Shown here: in pieces, positions 1 through 12,594 of the stretch
Layout of the letters: every line of letters begins with the position of its first letter
How positions within the stretch are numbered: position 1 is the first letter of the stretch
Assembly: GCF_003368295.1 (NCBI RefSeq)
Contig: NC_039281.1
Coordinates: 186,001-250,000, forward strand
DNA: 64,000 nucleotides
Source of the DNA: Carassius auratus
Taxonomy: Eukaryota; Chordata; Actinopteri; Cypriniformes; Cyprinidae
Reading direction: 5' to 3'
The notes under the pieces: model-generated
What the model was told of the DNA's origin: nothing
The model's database searches: none
The model's input: the letters and a program-made list of their open reading frames with translations, nothing else
Position numbers and translations under genes: made by a program

Positions 1-215
1 AAGGATGAACTTCATCTGCCCTAGCCAGACAAATCCCCAGACTTGAATATTGTCTAGCCACTGTGGTTTGGACAGTTTTGGTGAGAACAGTGAGGGTCTC
101 TGAAGCAACTGGCAGATGTTCTGACAAACAACATTCAACTGGAGATTGGAGGCTATATTCAAAAGTTGTATTAATCTTTTCTAGGAAGGTTGGAAGCTGT
201 ATTAAACCTGACATT
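1..215 (+). pseudogene. Tc1-like transposase C-terminal remnant
   Basis: Conceptual plus-strand translation of about 20-110 reads SPDLNIV followed by PLW, with stops and shifts around it. This matches the conserved SPDLNxIExLW block that precedes the last catalytic acid in Tc1/mariner DDE transposases. The following bases read like the usual end of such proteins. The copy is cut by the left window edge and no terminal inverted repeat is visible. It is a dead fragment; the family match is good but the exact ends are guesses. Confidence 0.6.
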
Positions 216-2066
216 TCTGGGTAATAGAAATGCTTTAAGTACACCCACATTATGCACTTTACTTTTCTGTGTAATGTGAAGTGGTGTGACTCATTTTGAC
301 TTGGTGCATGGTGGTTATCTTTTGATGTGTTCAAGCTAGTCTCAAACCTCAGGTAAACTATAATCAAAAGAGTGACTTTTTTATTCTAACATTAAACGCA
401 GACTGCAGCATGTTAATAAAGGCAAGGATAAAAAGAATCACATCATACACCATACAGAGGAAATTCCTCTCTTAGGTGTTTTATATGTGGAAACTGAGAG
501 TTTCAGAACCAGCTGGTTTTGTATTAATTGCTGAAAATGTATTTATATATATTAACAAGCTGTGGAAGCTTATTTTCTGAAACAGTTTAAATGATGTACA
601 ATTCTTGACAAGATGATTTGAATACAAGCAGAATATAAATTCATGTTTAACCTTACTGTACCTTTTAAAATGTATTTCTTATGTATATGTTTATGGTTAA
701 ACTTATTTGAATATTCCTCCCTTAAAGACACTAATTTGAAAAGTGGGAGAAAAAAAGATATTTATTCTCTCTGGGAAAAGTTGTTCTAACTACTATAGAC
801 TTTGAACATGTTCTTGATAAATTAAGTAGTCTGTTGTAACGAGATATTGTCCTTATTTGGAGACAAATTAGATTTTATGATGGTGTGTATATTTGTCAAT
901 CTGTCATGACTTGCATTTATATAATTAATCATCCAGACATCAAGTAAACAATTTTGGCATTTTAGCATCACGATAGAATACATTTATTAATAGCTTAAGC
1001 TGAAGAAAAATGGCACCTGTGTTACTTTTACCTACCTAATTAAAGACAAAAAATTAAAAAAAATTAAAAAAAATTAGACCGGATGAATTATGTGCAAAAA
1101 TGTTGTGACTTCTAGACATCTGTGACCTTTATATTACAGGTGGAATGTAACAAGAACCGCAATACATGCAAAATAGCTTGTTAAAAGTTCGCATGAGAGT
1201 GAATTAGTCCACTCTGAATATGATGAGGCCAAATTATCATCAAATCATGCTAAATTGAGAAAATCCAACACATTTAAATTTAGCAACTTACATTACCTTT
1301 CCAAGCTAATTATTTGATTGTCTTCTCACAGATGTGACCGTAAAAGGTGCATGATTTTAATCATTGTTATATATTAAGAGAAAGAATATTGTAATCTCAA
1401 TGTGTTAAGAAGGAGTCAGAATTGCATTTGGCTCAGTTACATAGTGTTTGCCTTTTGACAAAGTATTTTTAACCTGATATCTAGGTTTGTTTGCAGAACC
1501 AATTGAGCTACCTTACTGTGGACTAAATAGTCTCTCTCTCTATGTATATACACATTCATTTTAGAAAAGTCAAGTTGCGATACTGAACAGGACCACATGT
1601 AGATGCCAAAAAATAAAAATAAAATAAAAAAATAAACCAACCGCCTGCATACTGTATATCTACAACTGCAGACAGATCCATTCATTATGGTGAATGTGTG
1701 TGGAAACAACTTGAATATATGGAAATGTCTGTGCTGTGCATAAATACGATGTATGATCAGTGTGTCAGGAGCAATTATACACACATTATTACAACAGACT
1801 CACGAGTGCTTACTGCAAGACTCCTGTACGTCACTACAATCATCTTTACCTTGATTGTAGTCTTCATCCATCAAAACTTTACAACCAATTCTGCTTATCC
1901 AGTCGAGAAAAGTTTGTTTGCATCTCATCCAAATAGCACCCATGTCATGAACCCCCCCCCCCCCCTTTTTTTTAAAGCAGGAACTAATGAAGTACAATTT
2001 ATGAAACCATTGAAGTTAGATTATGTTGTGTTTGTGTGTGTGTGTGTGTGTGTTAAAAAGGTATTA
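216..2066. other. AT-rich intergenic DNA, no gene seen
   Basis: No ORF here resembles a known protein. The interval holds an A-rich AAATT tandem near 1040-1075, a C14 run at 1952-1965 and a short (GT)n at 2029-2053. The open frames around 1437-2078 have low-complexity composition and no recognisable domain. Confidence 0.6.
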
Positions 2067-2446
2067 TTAAAGAAATAGTTTACCCCCCCCCCCTCCAAAG
2101 AAAAAAACACAACAAAACAAAACAAAACAAACAAACACTTGCTTATGAATGGATTCTCTGCAGTGAATGGGTGCCTTCATGATGGATTTGGTTATTACAA
2201 ACATGTGGCTCTTCACTCCACAAGTCACTGACTGATTAACTGTAGTCATTTAGATTGCTTGTGGGTTAGTATGATATTTTTTATCCCTCTCATTATGACG
2301 GCACCCATTCACTGCAGAGGATCCATTGGTGAGCAAGTGATGTAATGCTACATTGATCTACATCTCTGCTGATGAAGAAACAAGATATGACCCATTTTTT
2401 TCCCCAGCATTTGGGGGGGGGGGGGGGGGGGTTGTAACTATTTTAA
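2067..2446. mobile_element. TTAA-flanked MITE with homopolymer-expanded ends
   Basis: TTAA occurs at 2067-2070 and 2443-2446. The left end reads AAATAGTTTACCCC and the right end, on the other strand, AAAATAGTTAC followed by a C run, so they are degenerate terminal inverted repeats. Inside, 2137-2181 and 2295-2340 form an imperfect inverted repeat around GCAGTGAATGGGTGCC. From memory this is the abundant cyprinid family whose ends read AAAGGGATAGTTCACCC, possibly the one called Angel. TTAA duplication points to a piggyBac- or Kolobok-type mobiliser. It is non-coding. Confidence 0.65.
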
Positions 2447-3542
2447 ATATGCATAAAAAGGCAAATCACTCTCAAATATTCGATGAAATATTCTATAAAT
2501 AAGTTTTCATTGAACTATATTTATAATCTTTACAGTGCGTTGTGGGTTTGTTAGTTTTGGAATAAAGTCGTAGCCCTCATTACCTATGCCAAACTGTTTT
2601 GATGTTGCACACACACTGTTTTATTCTCATTTATTCAGTTAATTCATTTATTCAAGACTGTCCCTATTGTGAGTATACACTGCATGTCCCTCGCTCTTTT
2701 TCTGCATCCTTCCTTACTCACTACTTACTATCCTCTTATCATTCTCTCCCTTTTGTTCTGTGATGCATTAGCTGATGGTTTCAACCTTCATGTTAGGTGT
2801 GTTCACCCTTAGTAGCTCTCTTTTCCTCTACTCTTTATTATTCCTCCTCTCTTCATTTTTCCTACAGTGTTAAGCTTGTTTGAATATTTTTTTTATTGAA
2901 TTAACCGCATGATGTGCTGATTATTAACCAAATGAACCTCAGCCAATCACATAAACCAATATTTGGTGTGAAAAGCTCCCAAAGATAATTAAAGATGATT
3001 TAAGGCATTACATTATTGCAGCAGACAAGTAAATCTTGAAAGCTTGAAAGATTTTGCTTTTATTTATTTCTTTTATTGCAAAGTGAACATATGCCTACTG
3101 ACATACATATTTTTATTTTTAGACAATTAAACAGCATTAATCTTGTGTTATGCCTTTCTAATCTACACAGTGATTATGCATTTGTATATAATCATACAAT
3201 AACTTGATTACGCAAAATAAGCATCTGTAATTTTCATGAAGACTTTTCAACATTTATCACATTAAATGTCTAATCAGCAAAATTAGAGGGCTCTAGAATT
3301 AAATATTCATTTATTTATTTGATCTTCAACATTTGCTTATCACTGGCTTAGAGTAATAGTGTGCATAATTTAAACATTTTGATATTGTTTTATGCTTTTA
3401 AGAAGCATAGATATGTGTAGCACATTGAAATATAGGGTAAACTAATCCATTTAATTTGAGCTCTTTCCATAAATACTTATCTATATTTATTGAATTATAT
3501 TTCAATTACAATAATTAGACTTATATTGTATATACTGTATGT

Positions 3543-3587
<45 letters not shown>

Positions 3588-3785
3588 AAGTAAGCCCACT
3601 GGCCTATTAGTCCTTAGTTAATCAAAAGCATCTACTGCATGTGTATTTTGCATTTCTAATGTAGTTTAACACAATATACATTTATATTTTAGAGTAGTGT
3701 GCAGAAGGTCATAATATTTAGTTACTCCCAATTTGCCATCTTTGTTTCTGCAATGAGGTCAGTTTGTGCTTCTGATAACATGTTT
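2447..3785. other. AT-rich intergenic DNA
   Basis: No gene recognised. The only clear structure is the (GA)n microsatellite at 3546-3583, listed separately. Confidence 0.6.
3546..3583. repeat. (GA)n microsatellite
   Basis: About 19 perfect GA units in an AT-rich context. Confidence 0.95.
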
Positions 3786-3955
3786 GGGTAACACTTTAGG
3801 ATAGGGAACACTTATTCAGAATTAACTACGACTTTTCCCCCAATAAATTCCTAATTTGCTGCTTATTAATAGTTAGTAATCTAGTTGTTAAATTTAGGTA
3901 TTTGGCAGGATTAGAGATGTAGAATAAGGTCACGTAGAATAAGGCATTAACCTCC
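3786..3955. mobile_element. MITE fragment with GGTAACACTTTA end
   Basis: It begins with GGGTAACACTTTAGGATAGG and continues through ACTATTAACTACGAC-like and TAGTTAGTAA-like stretches that I recall from a very common zebrafish non-autonomous DNA element with GGTAACACTTTA termini. Only the left part is here; no matching TAAAGTGTTACC end follows, so it is truncated at about 3955. Confidence 0.5.
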
Positions 3956-6035
3956 TCTCAGCATCATGTTCAAATTCTTAGTAACCTCACTTTCTGGTTT
4001 CAACAATTGGAAACGATGAATCAGTAGTCAGCCAGCACTTAAGTATACCACTTAAAAGCCTTTTAATTATAATGGAAAACAATAATGTACTCTATGTAAT
4101 AACCAACTGATTTCAAGTGTAACATTTTATAGATTAAAAGCAATGTCTTAGGTCTAAGTTCAGCTATTCACTATGGCCACTTGGAGACTTATGTTAACAT
4201 TAGTCAGTTTCTATGACAACCTCTCGCCTCTGTTGGCCTGTTCCTATTCCCAATTCATTTCAGGGGTTTTCTCACAGGTACAAATTATTAACCACCCTTA
4301 TTTTTCAGATGCTGTTGGAATAGATGGATGCCTCTGTGTCATATACCAGTATCACTTGTGCCTGCGTGCTGGTAAGAATAGAGACAGGCAGCAGTGATGT
4401 CTCTACAGACCACCGTGGTGCACCATTCACAACTGAAATGAGAATGTTTTTTGGAAATTGAAGTCGAAGTTGAAATGAGGTAGCAAACTAGATCCAGAAA
4501 TTCCAGAATTAATATTCCAGAAAGTAGAACTGAAACTGAAAACGAAATTCAACGACAGAATATATATTAAAAAAAAAATACATTTAGTTTTTCATAATTT
4601 TTCAGCTTTCCATGTTCAGTAACATAAAAAAAAACTTTAATGTAATAATTAACTTAGTAATTATAAGTAAATTACATATTATACATCTATATTACATGAT
4701 TTAATTTTAGAGTTAATTTGTATTTATTATTTAATTCAGTTATCCAAGATGCTCTGATATGCTTAATATTTTATAAAACCAGTGGATTCCATATTTGATA
4801 TATTTAAATAATGTTTTATTATAATTAATAATGCTATATGATTTATTTAGTGTGGTAGATATTTCAAAACAGTTTTAATAGCTTTTATAATTATGATTCA
4901 ACAAAGTAGTTTACACTGCGCTCTTTTGTCTCCTGTTATCATATTTTTATACATGAGTTAATATAGCTTGCATAACAACCTTAACAGTGTTTCACACACA
5001 AAACTTACATAATCAACTAATTAAAAGTTTTTTTTAAAAGTGTCAGCCACATGGAGAAAAATACATGGGGTCCTATGTGATTAATAAAGACACCAAATTA
5101 ACTTGTAAAGTACCATTGCTATTTATCATCATTATTGTTAGTATTATTTATAATCATCATTGACAGAATTAAACTTATTAAAAAACACTTCCTAAGTGGA
5201 ACTGGAAATTTGGCCGAGTAATAATATACTATATACAACTGGCCAAATTTGCTCTGAAACATTAGTTACTGAATATTAACTTACAATTCAACTCATGAAC
5301 TGAAATGGAACAGGTTCTTCAATTCTACATTTTACTTTACTACAGAATGTGTGAGCTTGTGTTTATAAAAGAGTGGAAAGGACACTGTGTTCATAACAAG
5401 AGTTGGCCCCATGCCAGATATTTATCATTAGGGAAATATTGCTGATCCTGTGACTCGAGGGGTTGCAGACACAAGAAGCTTCTTTCTCTTGAATGCTTTC
5501 TAGACCAAGCCAGATGTTTGGTAGGGGACCACTGATGCCAAATTAACATCTCCCTCTTTTCTGCCTCTGTCATTTTTTATCATTCTTAGATATGTGACAA
5601 CAGTTGCACTGGAGAAATAACATTCATTTAACATTTGCACACGCTTTTGTCTGAACTAACACAATAGGTCTGGAAATAAGTATGATTAATACAATGGTAA
5701 TGGGACTTTGACTGTGAAATATTGAGCATTTGTTTGTCTGTTTGTTTCTGGTGTCAGAGGCAGGAGTATAGCATTATTAGAGCTAAAATTATAATAAATA
5801 AAAGAGCATGCAGGTGTCAAAATGCAAATGGTAAACAAGACACAAAGGAATGTTTTGGTGGCATACGATTCTGGCTCGTGCGCAGAATCTGTCTGGAAGC
5901 AGCCCAAAGATAAAATGTTTTATAACATTTTTAGGCAGCTGTTGTGCCCAGAACTGAGGGCATCTCTATTTCTGCCCAATAACAGAGACTCTGGCTACAG
6001 TTCCACAGACATGCACAACCAACTAAGATGTGATA
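3956..6035. other. AT-rich intergenic DNA
   Basis: No gene seen. The ORFs at 4173-4397 and 5686-6070 show no domain, signal peptide or repeat that I recognise. A bidirectional AT-rich stretch at 4560-5200 has no obvious periodicity. Confidence 0.55.
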
Positions 6036-6717
6036 ATAGACCAACGCTACTTTTGCGTCATCGAAGGTAAACGCCCCTTTTTGGGGGAAAACAAACGGAT
6101 TCCCCTGATACAGAACTCGTTCTAATTTCTTGATAGCAAAAATTGCACAAACATACACACACTCTTTGCCAGCCGAGGACCGTGAGAGGTATTTAAAGAA
6201 GCTACTGGATACGGTGTTTACAGAGGTGTCCCTTTGAAATGGTCGAAAACTGGATTAATAACCCCACGCAGTGGCCAAATATGGAAATTTAACGTTACCA
6301 TTATCTCGTGGAATTACCAAGTAGCATATTTTTTTGTCATTAACATACTCACAGTATGATAAACTAGACAATGAGGCCATGTCAAGAGGAGTCGGTGGTT
6401 TACTTGGATCATATTTCCCTTGATATAAGCTATTGACAGTTTTGTTGTAGTTAGAAATACGAAGCTGCTAGCAGCTACGTGATTAACGTTAGCTCTCATT
6501 AGGCACGGTACCTTGGCTGTTAACTGATTTTACGTTTGAAATATTCGCAGGCTAGGACTGAACAATATCTGTTTGAAATTGTGTCTGACAGGCCTGTACA
6601 CATCAGAAACAACGAAAAACAAAAGGTCCCTGTAACGAGTTCTGTATCAGGAATCCGTTTGTTTTCCCCCAAAAAGGGGCGTTACCCTTCGATGACGCAA
6701 AAGTAGCGTTGGTCTAT
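6036..6717. mobile_element. DNA transposon remnant with ~80-bp inverted arms
   Basis: The left arm (6036-6120) and right arm (6633-6717) are near-perfect inverse copies that include ATAGACCAACGCTACTTTTG and GAAAACAAACGGATTCC. ATA occurs just outside both ends, possibly a 3-bp target duplication. Between the arms, plus-strand translation in shifting frames from 6163 to 6330 gives LPAEDRERYLKKL, then ENWINNPTQWPNMEI, then YHYLVELPS. This is the start of a repetitive transposon protein seen in many cyprinid gene models, and I tentatively link it to YqaJ-encoding ISL2EU elements. At least two frameshifts and a stop make it non-functional. Confidence 0.6.
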
Positions 6718-8116
6718 ATAGGATTTATCAATAGAGTTAATAAGACTTTTAAAAAAGGGGGGGGGGGGGGGGGGATGATGGGTTACGTATTATAAAAAAA
6801 AAAATAAAAAAAATATAATAATAATAATAATAAATATATATATAAAAATGCAATAAAATGCTATAATAAATAAATTATACCATATGGTAAAAATGTTATT
6901 TTTAAATTTACTGTAAAACATTGTGGCAAATCTGTTTTGTGCAATGTTTTGATTAAGTTTTACTTTTTTTAAATATTCATATTTTATATTCATACTTTTT
7001 TCTTTCATATAATGTTTGAAGCATTGTTTCGGAGTTATGCGCATTGCCTAGATGATGTTTGATCTTGTATTGGGGAGCACTGGGAAATGCAGTTGCTTAA
7101 TTTAAAATATAAATTTTTTATATTAGATAATTTCATGATGTATAAAGTAATGAAATGGGTTAGTCATTCATCATCGCCATGATAGTCTGATTCAATAAAA
7201 AAGATAAAGCCTCCAAGTCAAAAGTCTATAGTAAATTTGGTGGATGCCAAAATAATGTAAAAATAATAAGCTTATCAGTAGATCATCAGCATGTTGGCTT
7301 TTCAAATGTAATTTTTTTATGATATTCTTTGTGTTGTATTCTTTTCTAAAATGTTAGGTAGATGTGACACTTAATAATGCCAGTTGTTCCTTTGAAAACA
7401 CTTATCAGCTCATATTAAATTGTTGTTTGAGAGGCTGAATTTGCAAGCTAATATCATGATAAACATCAGCATTGCAAAGCTTCAATGAGTAGTCTGTGTA
7501 ATTATGACTTTGGGGAAAATATCTAATCTGAATTTTAACTGTGAATGTATCTTGAGCCCCACCGTTGAGAGCTCAGAGCAAAATCTGCTTTGTATATCTG
7601 AGGCGTGGGGTCACACAGAGAGCTTTGACTGCTCCTTTCAGAGAGAGTCCTCTGTGTTCTGTCACCTTCAAAATTAAACAGTTGCTGTAACATTCTGATC
7701 TCTCTCTCTCACACACAGACTTGATTTGTAATCGTTGTCCTTTTGAGAAGCATGTATCATCATCAAAGAGAACCATTTTGACCTTCTTGCTCGGTTTGGG
7801 TTTGTCCTTGTGAATAGTGTTGGTTTAAACTCTGTAATCTCTCCCGTTCTTTATTTAACAGAGGCCAATTGTTTGTGCTCCGCAAATGAGACAATGAATT
7901 ATTGAGAGATCAAAGTACAATGAGGCTCATTTTAGAGTGAAAACTGAGTGCTTAGCATGTTGACATTTATCATGAATAATGTCATTTTCAACACTCAGTC
8001 ACTAATTAATTTCTTTCAGTTGTTCATTTTTTTTTATCTCATCAATAATACATGCAGTATGCAACAATGTTATAGTGACATTACACATTATCAAACTCAC
8101 CTTTTGTGCACGCACG

Positions 8117-8160
<44 letters not shown>

Positions 8161-10427
8161 CTAAATATTTTGATAATATTTAGTATTATTATCAATGCTG
8201 AAAACCGAAGTGCTGCTTTTCTGCAGAACAGCATTTATTTGAATAGAACTCTTTTGTAACAATTCTAAAAGTTTTAATATGTCCTTGCTTTCAAACTTTT
8301 AAATCTTAATGTCTGAAATACTTGTTTGTAATATGTGTTGCCTGTGGATGGACAGTAATTCTGACATCACACACTTCTGCTTTCAGTGTTTCTTTGCAGA
8401 TCATTTAATCAGCCAGTTTTTCTATGCCTATTTCTATGTCTTTTATGAAAATGTCAACTATTTCAGGTAAACATACTTCCAAATAGCACATAAATGACAT
8501 GTGGTCAGTTGATTGGTTTGTTAGTCAGATCTTGTCCTTTTGAGTGAGCAATTCTTGGCCAGAATAGTAGTCCAAAATAGTCAACATTCTAGCTACACAA
8601 CACTGGTGGGCACATCCAGAGATTCTTCGTCTCTTGACAGACAGCTTCACGTTTTCATCAAAAAAAAAAAAAAAAAAAAAGGAAAGGAAATATATGGGTT
8701 ATGACTGTTGGCCACCACTGATTATCGTTTAGTGTATTTTGTAGCCCAAAATCTCATAAAATGTAAATTATGACTTATGAATTATGATTATATGATCTCT
8801 CTCTTTCTCTCTAAATGCAGACTGGCAGCTGGTGAGTCATGCTGTACTAAAGCTGCTTTACCTGTTATAGGCCTGAAGGGTTTGTCGAGTCCATGCTAGA
8901 AACAAAGAAAACGATTTCACCAGATCATCAGCCGCTCAGATCCACCTGCCTCCTGCTGACAAGGCAAACGTTCTTTCATTTTCTCTTTATCTTTCTCTTA
9001 CTCCCTCCTACTCTGGGAACAATGTAGTGGTAGACATGCGTTCATCTGGCAGAGTTATAAAGTTATACAGTTGTTTTGCCTCAACCACATCTTTCTTTCC
9101 ATTTTTATCATCTGCCATCCTACACACATATGACACAATATACAAGATTTTGTTAAAACAAAGAAAAACAGAATGTAAAACCTTATATTTATAAGCGGAC
9201 TGCTTATTTACATTTAGCAGACACTCTACATTCTGTATGATTTCCATAAATCAGTGCTTAAAGAAAACAGAATGGTATGTGAAAAGAAAAACAAAGTTCT
9301 TTACATTCAGTGCTGTGATTCCTCAAGTCCCTAGTGAGAGTTGCTCTCGGATGTAGCATTTGAGGCAGCTTCCAGAGTAATTGAAGAACTTGAATTAATT
9401 CAGTTGGTTTATCTTTTATACAAGCACTTTCAAATCATATCCACCGAGCATTTCAAAGCATCTGTGTCTCATACCCAGGTCTTTCTTGTCCTCCACAACA
9501 CACAATTGTCAAACAACAAACAGCCAAAAGGATGTGATACTGCTGTCCAAAAGGTTGTCTATCATCCGAGAAAATAAGCAAGATAGATACGCTGCTGTAA
9601 CATCTAAATGAACTCACTTGATTGTTTCAGCTTTTCAATGCGTCACAGTTAATGAAACAATTCAGAATATATCAATTTAGTTGGTAACATCAGTCGGTCT
9701 CCAGAATCCTTGGAGATGAAAGATTGGCGTTGTCCAATATGTGGTCATCTGTGCATATCCAAGACTATCTAAGATAATTGTGCCATTTAAAGAGAACAGA
9801 ATTGTTTCATGTATTTGTTCAATTTCAATAAATCAACCAAAAGCAGAATACTAATCAGAGCATGACAAAAAGACATTGACAGAGCTACATAGCTCATGTT
9901 GTATCATTATAAAAGTTATAAAGGATTGAAATGCTTTACAAGGTTATCCTTTCAAATCAAATCTGTTGCAGCAAAGGACAATTTGTTAATTGTTGTGATA
10001 TCCTCAGCAATATGCTACTGTTAGTGTAATTATGTTATATGATATAGAAATTTTGTGCCATATGATAGTTTGTATGGGGCAAAACTGGAGTTTCAGTCAT
10101 TTTTACTAAATATCTTCCCCAGCTTCAAGGCTATGAAATCTCATGTAAAAAGATTAACCAAACTTTAACTTTGCAATCAGAAACAAAACACCTGAAAGCC
10201 AATAGCATGTTACATCAAACTCAGAATTAGATTTAAGATGCAGGGTGGATGGGAAGGATTTCAAGGATGTTTAGGGAATCATTTAAGTTACAAACAGCAC
10301 AAGGATGATGGTGTTCATTTTAACCCTAAAAGTTTGCAATATGGCATCAGACTTTACAGTAGGGCTAAATGCATTAAGATATGTTAATGCATTAGGAACC
10401 ATGAACAAACGATGTACACTGAATAAT
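6718..10427. other. Intergenic DNA with simple repeats
   Basis: No gene recognised. Simple sequence includes a G run near 6757-6774, an A/T-rich stretch with (ATA)n at 6795-6845, the CA/TA tract at 8108-8160 (listed separately) and an A20 run near 8660-8680. ORFs at 9008-9247 and 9341-9577 have no recognisable domain. Confidence 0.55.
8108..8160. repeat. Compound (CA)n(TA)n microsatellite
   Basis: About 13 CA units run directly into about 13 TA units. Confidence 0.95.
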
Positions 10428-10710
10428 GGGTCTCATTCATGAAACATTCGTAAATATACGAGTAAATATCTGAGTGATTTCGCGTAAAGAGAACTTCCCG
10501 AAAACTCTTCTCCTGATTCACAAAAACTTCGTAAACGTCAGATGTGATAGTGAAATGTGTGTGTGTGTTAATGAATTCCAATCAGTCGTAAATGGGACGC
10601 GCGTGCACGCTCACTCTCAATTACCATAAATCCCGCCTATTAAATCCGACTGACAACTATATATTATATATATATGCATCATATTATGACACCAAACGAA
10701 GGATTTCAAC

Positions 10711-10874
10711 ATGTCTTCTCAAAAGCGACTGAAAAAGAAACATTTCTCAGCTGCAGAAATTGAAGTTTTATAATCAGAAGTTCATTCAAAACGCCACATT
10801 TTATTTTCAAGCGTAGGCTACTAGTGGCATATCAGGTCCTAAAAAAGGAAGTTTGGCAGCATATTACAGATCCT
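10711..10874 (+). pseudogene. Harbinger Myb/SANT-like protein remnant
   Basis: The frame starts at an ATG at 10711 and reads MSSQKRLKKKHFSAAEIEVL, then a TAA stop, then SEVHSKRHILFSSV. After a shift it continues ISGPKK and EVWQHITDP. This matches the N-terminal pattern (KxxFSxxEIxVLxxEVxxRKxxLFxS...I...KxxxWxxIT) of the Myb-like DNA-binding partner that PIF/Harbinger transposons use for nuclear import and target binding. One stop and at least one frameshift inactivate it, and the insertion at 10875 cuts it off. Confidence 0.6.
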
Positions 10875-11102
10875 CCCTTACGAAAAATTACCATGGTTTT
10901 ATTATAGTAAAACTGTAGTAACCCATGGTTTTTTGGCGTATTGACTCCCATTTGTCTAACCACAGATTTACTACATATACCGTGGTTAAACTGGTTAATA
11001 TAGCAAAACCATGGTTAATTTGTGGTTACCATGGTTTAACTATAGTAACCATGGTTTTTTGGTTTCATTTGTAGTAAAAACCATGGTTAATTTCCGTAAG
11101 GG
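10875..11102. mobile_element. Palindromic MITE nested in the Harbinger copy
   Basis: The ends are CCCTTACG and CGTAAGGG, with a longer inverted match (AAATTACCATGG on the left, CCATGGTTAATTT on the right). The interior repeats CCATGG and ACCATGGTTAA many times on both strands, so the whole unit can fold back. I recall it as a common cyprinid short DNA repeat. It interrupts the Harbinger reading frame and is therefore the younger insertion. I cannot see a clean target-site duplication. Confidence 0.6.
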
Positions 11103-11704
11103 CTATTACTGGCTCTCATAATACAAGTTAAAAGAAAAACCGTATCTAATTAATATATATAATATTTTTTTCAAAATGCTGTGTAAATATGTACCCGATT
11201 ATGAATTAAAATGCAGCCGTATTAATGAGCAAAACGTTCAGACGTTAAACGCACTATTTACGCGTGGCTGGGAGCAGGTGTAAATTTCTTTCGTACCAAC
11301 TAACATTTGGAAAATACGAACGTTTTAATGAATACGAAAATTTACGCCAAAACCACTTTACACGCGATTTACACAAAAATTCGTTCTGCTCGTGTTTCAT
11401 GAATGAGACCCAATGTCTTTACTGCATAAGATCAACTACTCAATAATAATTATATTATATCAATTCAAAGATAATTCTAATTATTCAAATAAATCTCCAT
11501 ATACTAATACAATTGTATTAATACATTTCAAGCTATATAAATTAATGTTGGTTAATTTAGTACCAAAACATATGAATTAACAATTAAAAAGTTATTGAAT
11601 AATAAATTGAATATTGTTTAAAACAACTAAAAGTTCAAAAACTGAAAGTTGGTTATAAATGATGTTTTTGAAATAAAAATGTAAAAACATATGTCACAAG
11701 TGCA

Positions 11705-11960
11705 GAAGGAAAAGACTCAGAGGTCAACAAAAGTCTTTACTCACCGGTATTTCAGAAAAGCAGCGATGTAAACCGGTGAGTATACAGTTCAATGAAGATA
11801 GGCAGGTGTGGTAATGGCTGACTGAGCGCAGGTGCAGGTGCTGACTGAGTGATTGAGAGCAGGTATTGACCAGAAGGGATGCTGGGAAATGTAGTTCCCA
11901 GTGGACTGGGCTGGTGACTAAGGATGAATGAACTGGAAACTGGGGATTGTGACAATATAT
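11705..11960. mobile_element. Possible LTR-retrotransposon fragment
   Basis: This GC-richer block contains GCTGGGAAATGTAGTTCCCA and ends near GGGGATTGTGACAATAT. I recall similar text from the leader or LTR regions of cyprinid Ty3-like elements. No gag, protease or RT frame is attached. It may instead be another class of interspersed repeat. Confidence 0.3.
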
Positions 11961-12594
11961 CGATCCACATATCAAATTTAGATTGTATTTTCTAAAGATG
12001 TTCAAGTCTTTCTTCAGTTCTTTGAACCGGCCTGTGAACCCTTTAATTTTTCCCGTGTTTTTATCTCCACCTTGCTATCTTACATTCTGATCCAGATCCT
12101 CCAGATGGTGGTTTCATAGTAGTTTTTACAAGTTTGGACATGAGTCATTCATTATTTAATCTGTGTGAGACATTTTCATGGGGTTCATGGCCATCTAACC
12201 TGTAGTTCATAAGCTCAGTTTCTTGATGGATGTCTCCATGCTGCATCTGCTCCAATGACAGATGAGAGAGAACACCCGCCACTGGGATTGTGGTGTGTGA
12301 CTGTTTGCTTTTTGATTGTGTACAATCTGGAGTTAAGGGCAGAGGATTTACTGACTGCAAATTTACCAAAATATCAATATGCTCATCACCTTTCAAAACA
12401 CATTTTGAATTATTATTATTTCATACATCATGGTGATATTCTGAAAACATCACAACAGAGACAGTGATATTGTTTTATAAAACAGTTCAGTAAGCAAAAT
12501 ACTTTGCCAATTACTTCTTATGCCAATGAAATAGTTGCAGTCGAAGTCACAGCACAAGTCATACTTGCATGATTAGCAACAGTGGTGCTGTTTT
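11961..12594. other. Intergenic DNA, nothing recognised
   Basis: No coding, repeat or RNA feature that I can support. The ORFs on both strands at 12145-12467 overlap each other and look like chance. Confidence 0.5.

Larger units (their letters stand above)
10428..11411 (+). mobile_element. Harbinger-type DNA transposon remnant
   Basis: The ends are inverted copies of GGGTCTCATTCATGAAAC, left at 10428-10445 and right at 11394-11411, with matching AT-rich flanks. Inside, a reading frame from 10711 encodes a Myb/SANT-like protein start typical of the accessory protein of PIF/Harbinger elements. The body carries a second element inserted at 10875-11102. No DDE transposase is visible, so the copy is internally deleted and depends on other copies. 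The family call rests on the Myb-like frame and the element layout. Confidence 0.65.
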
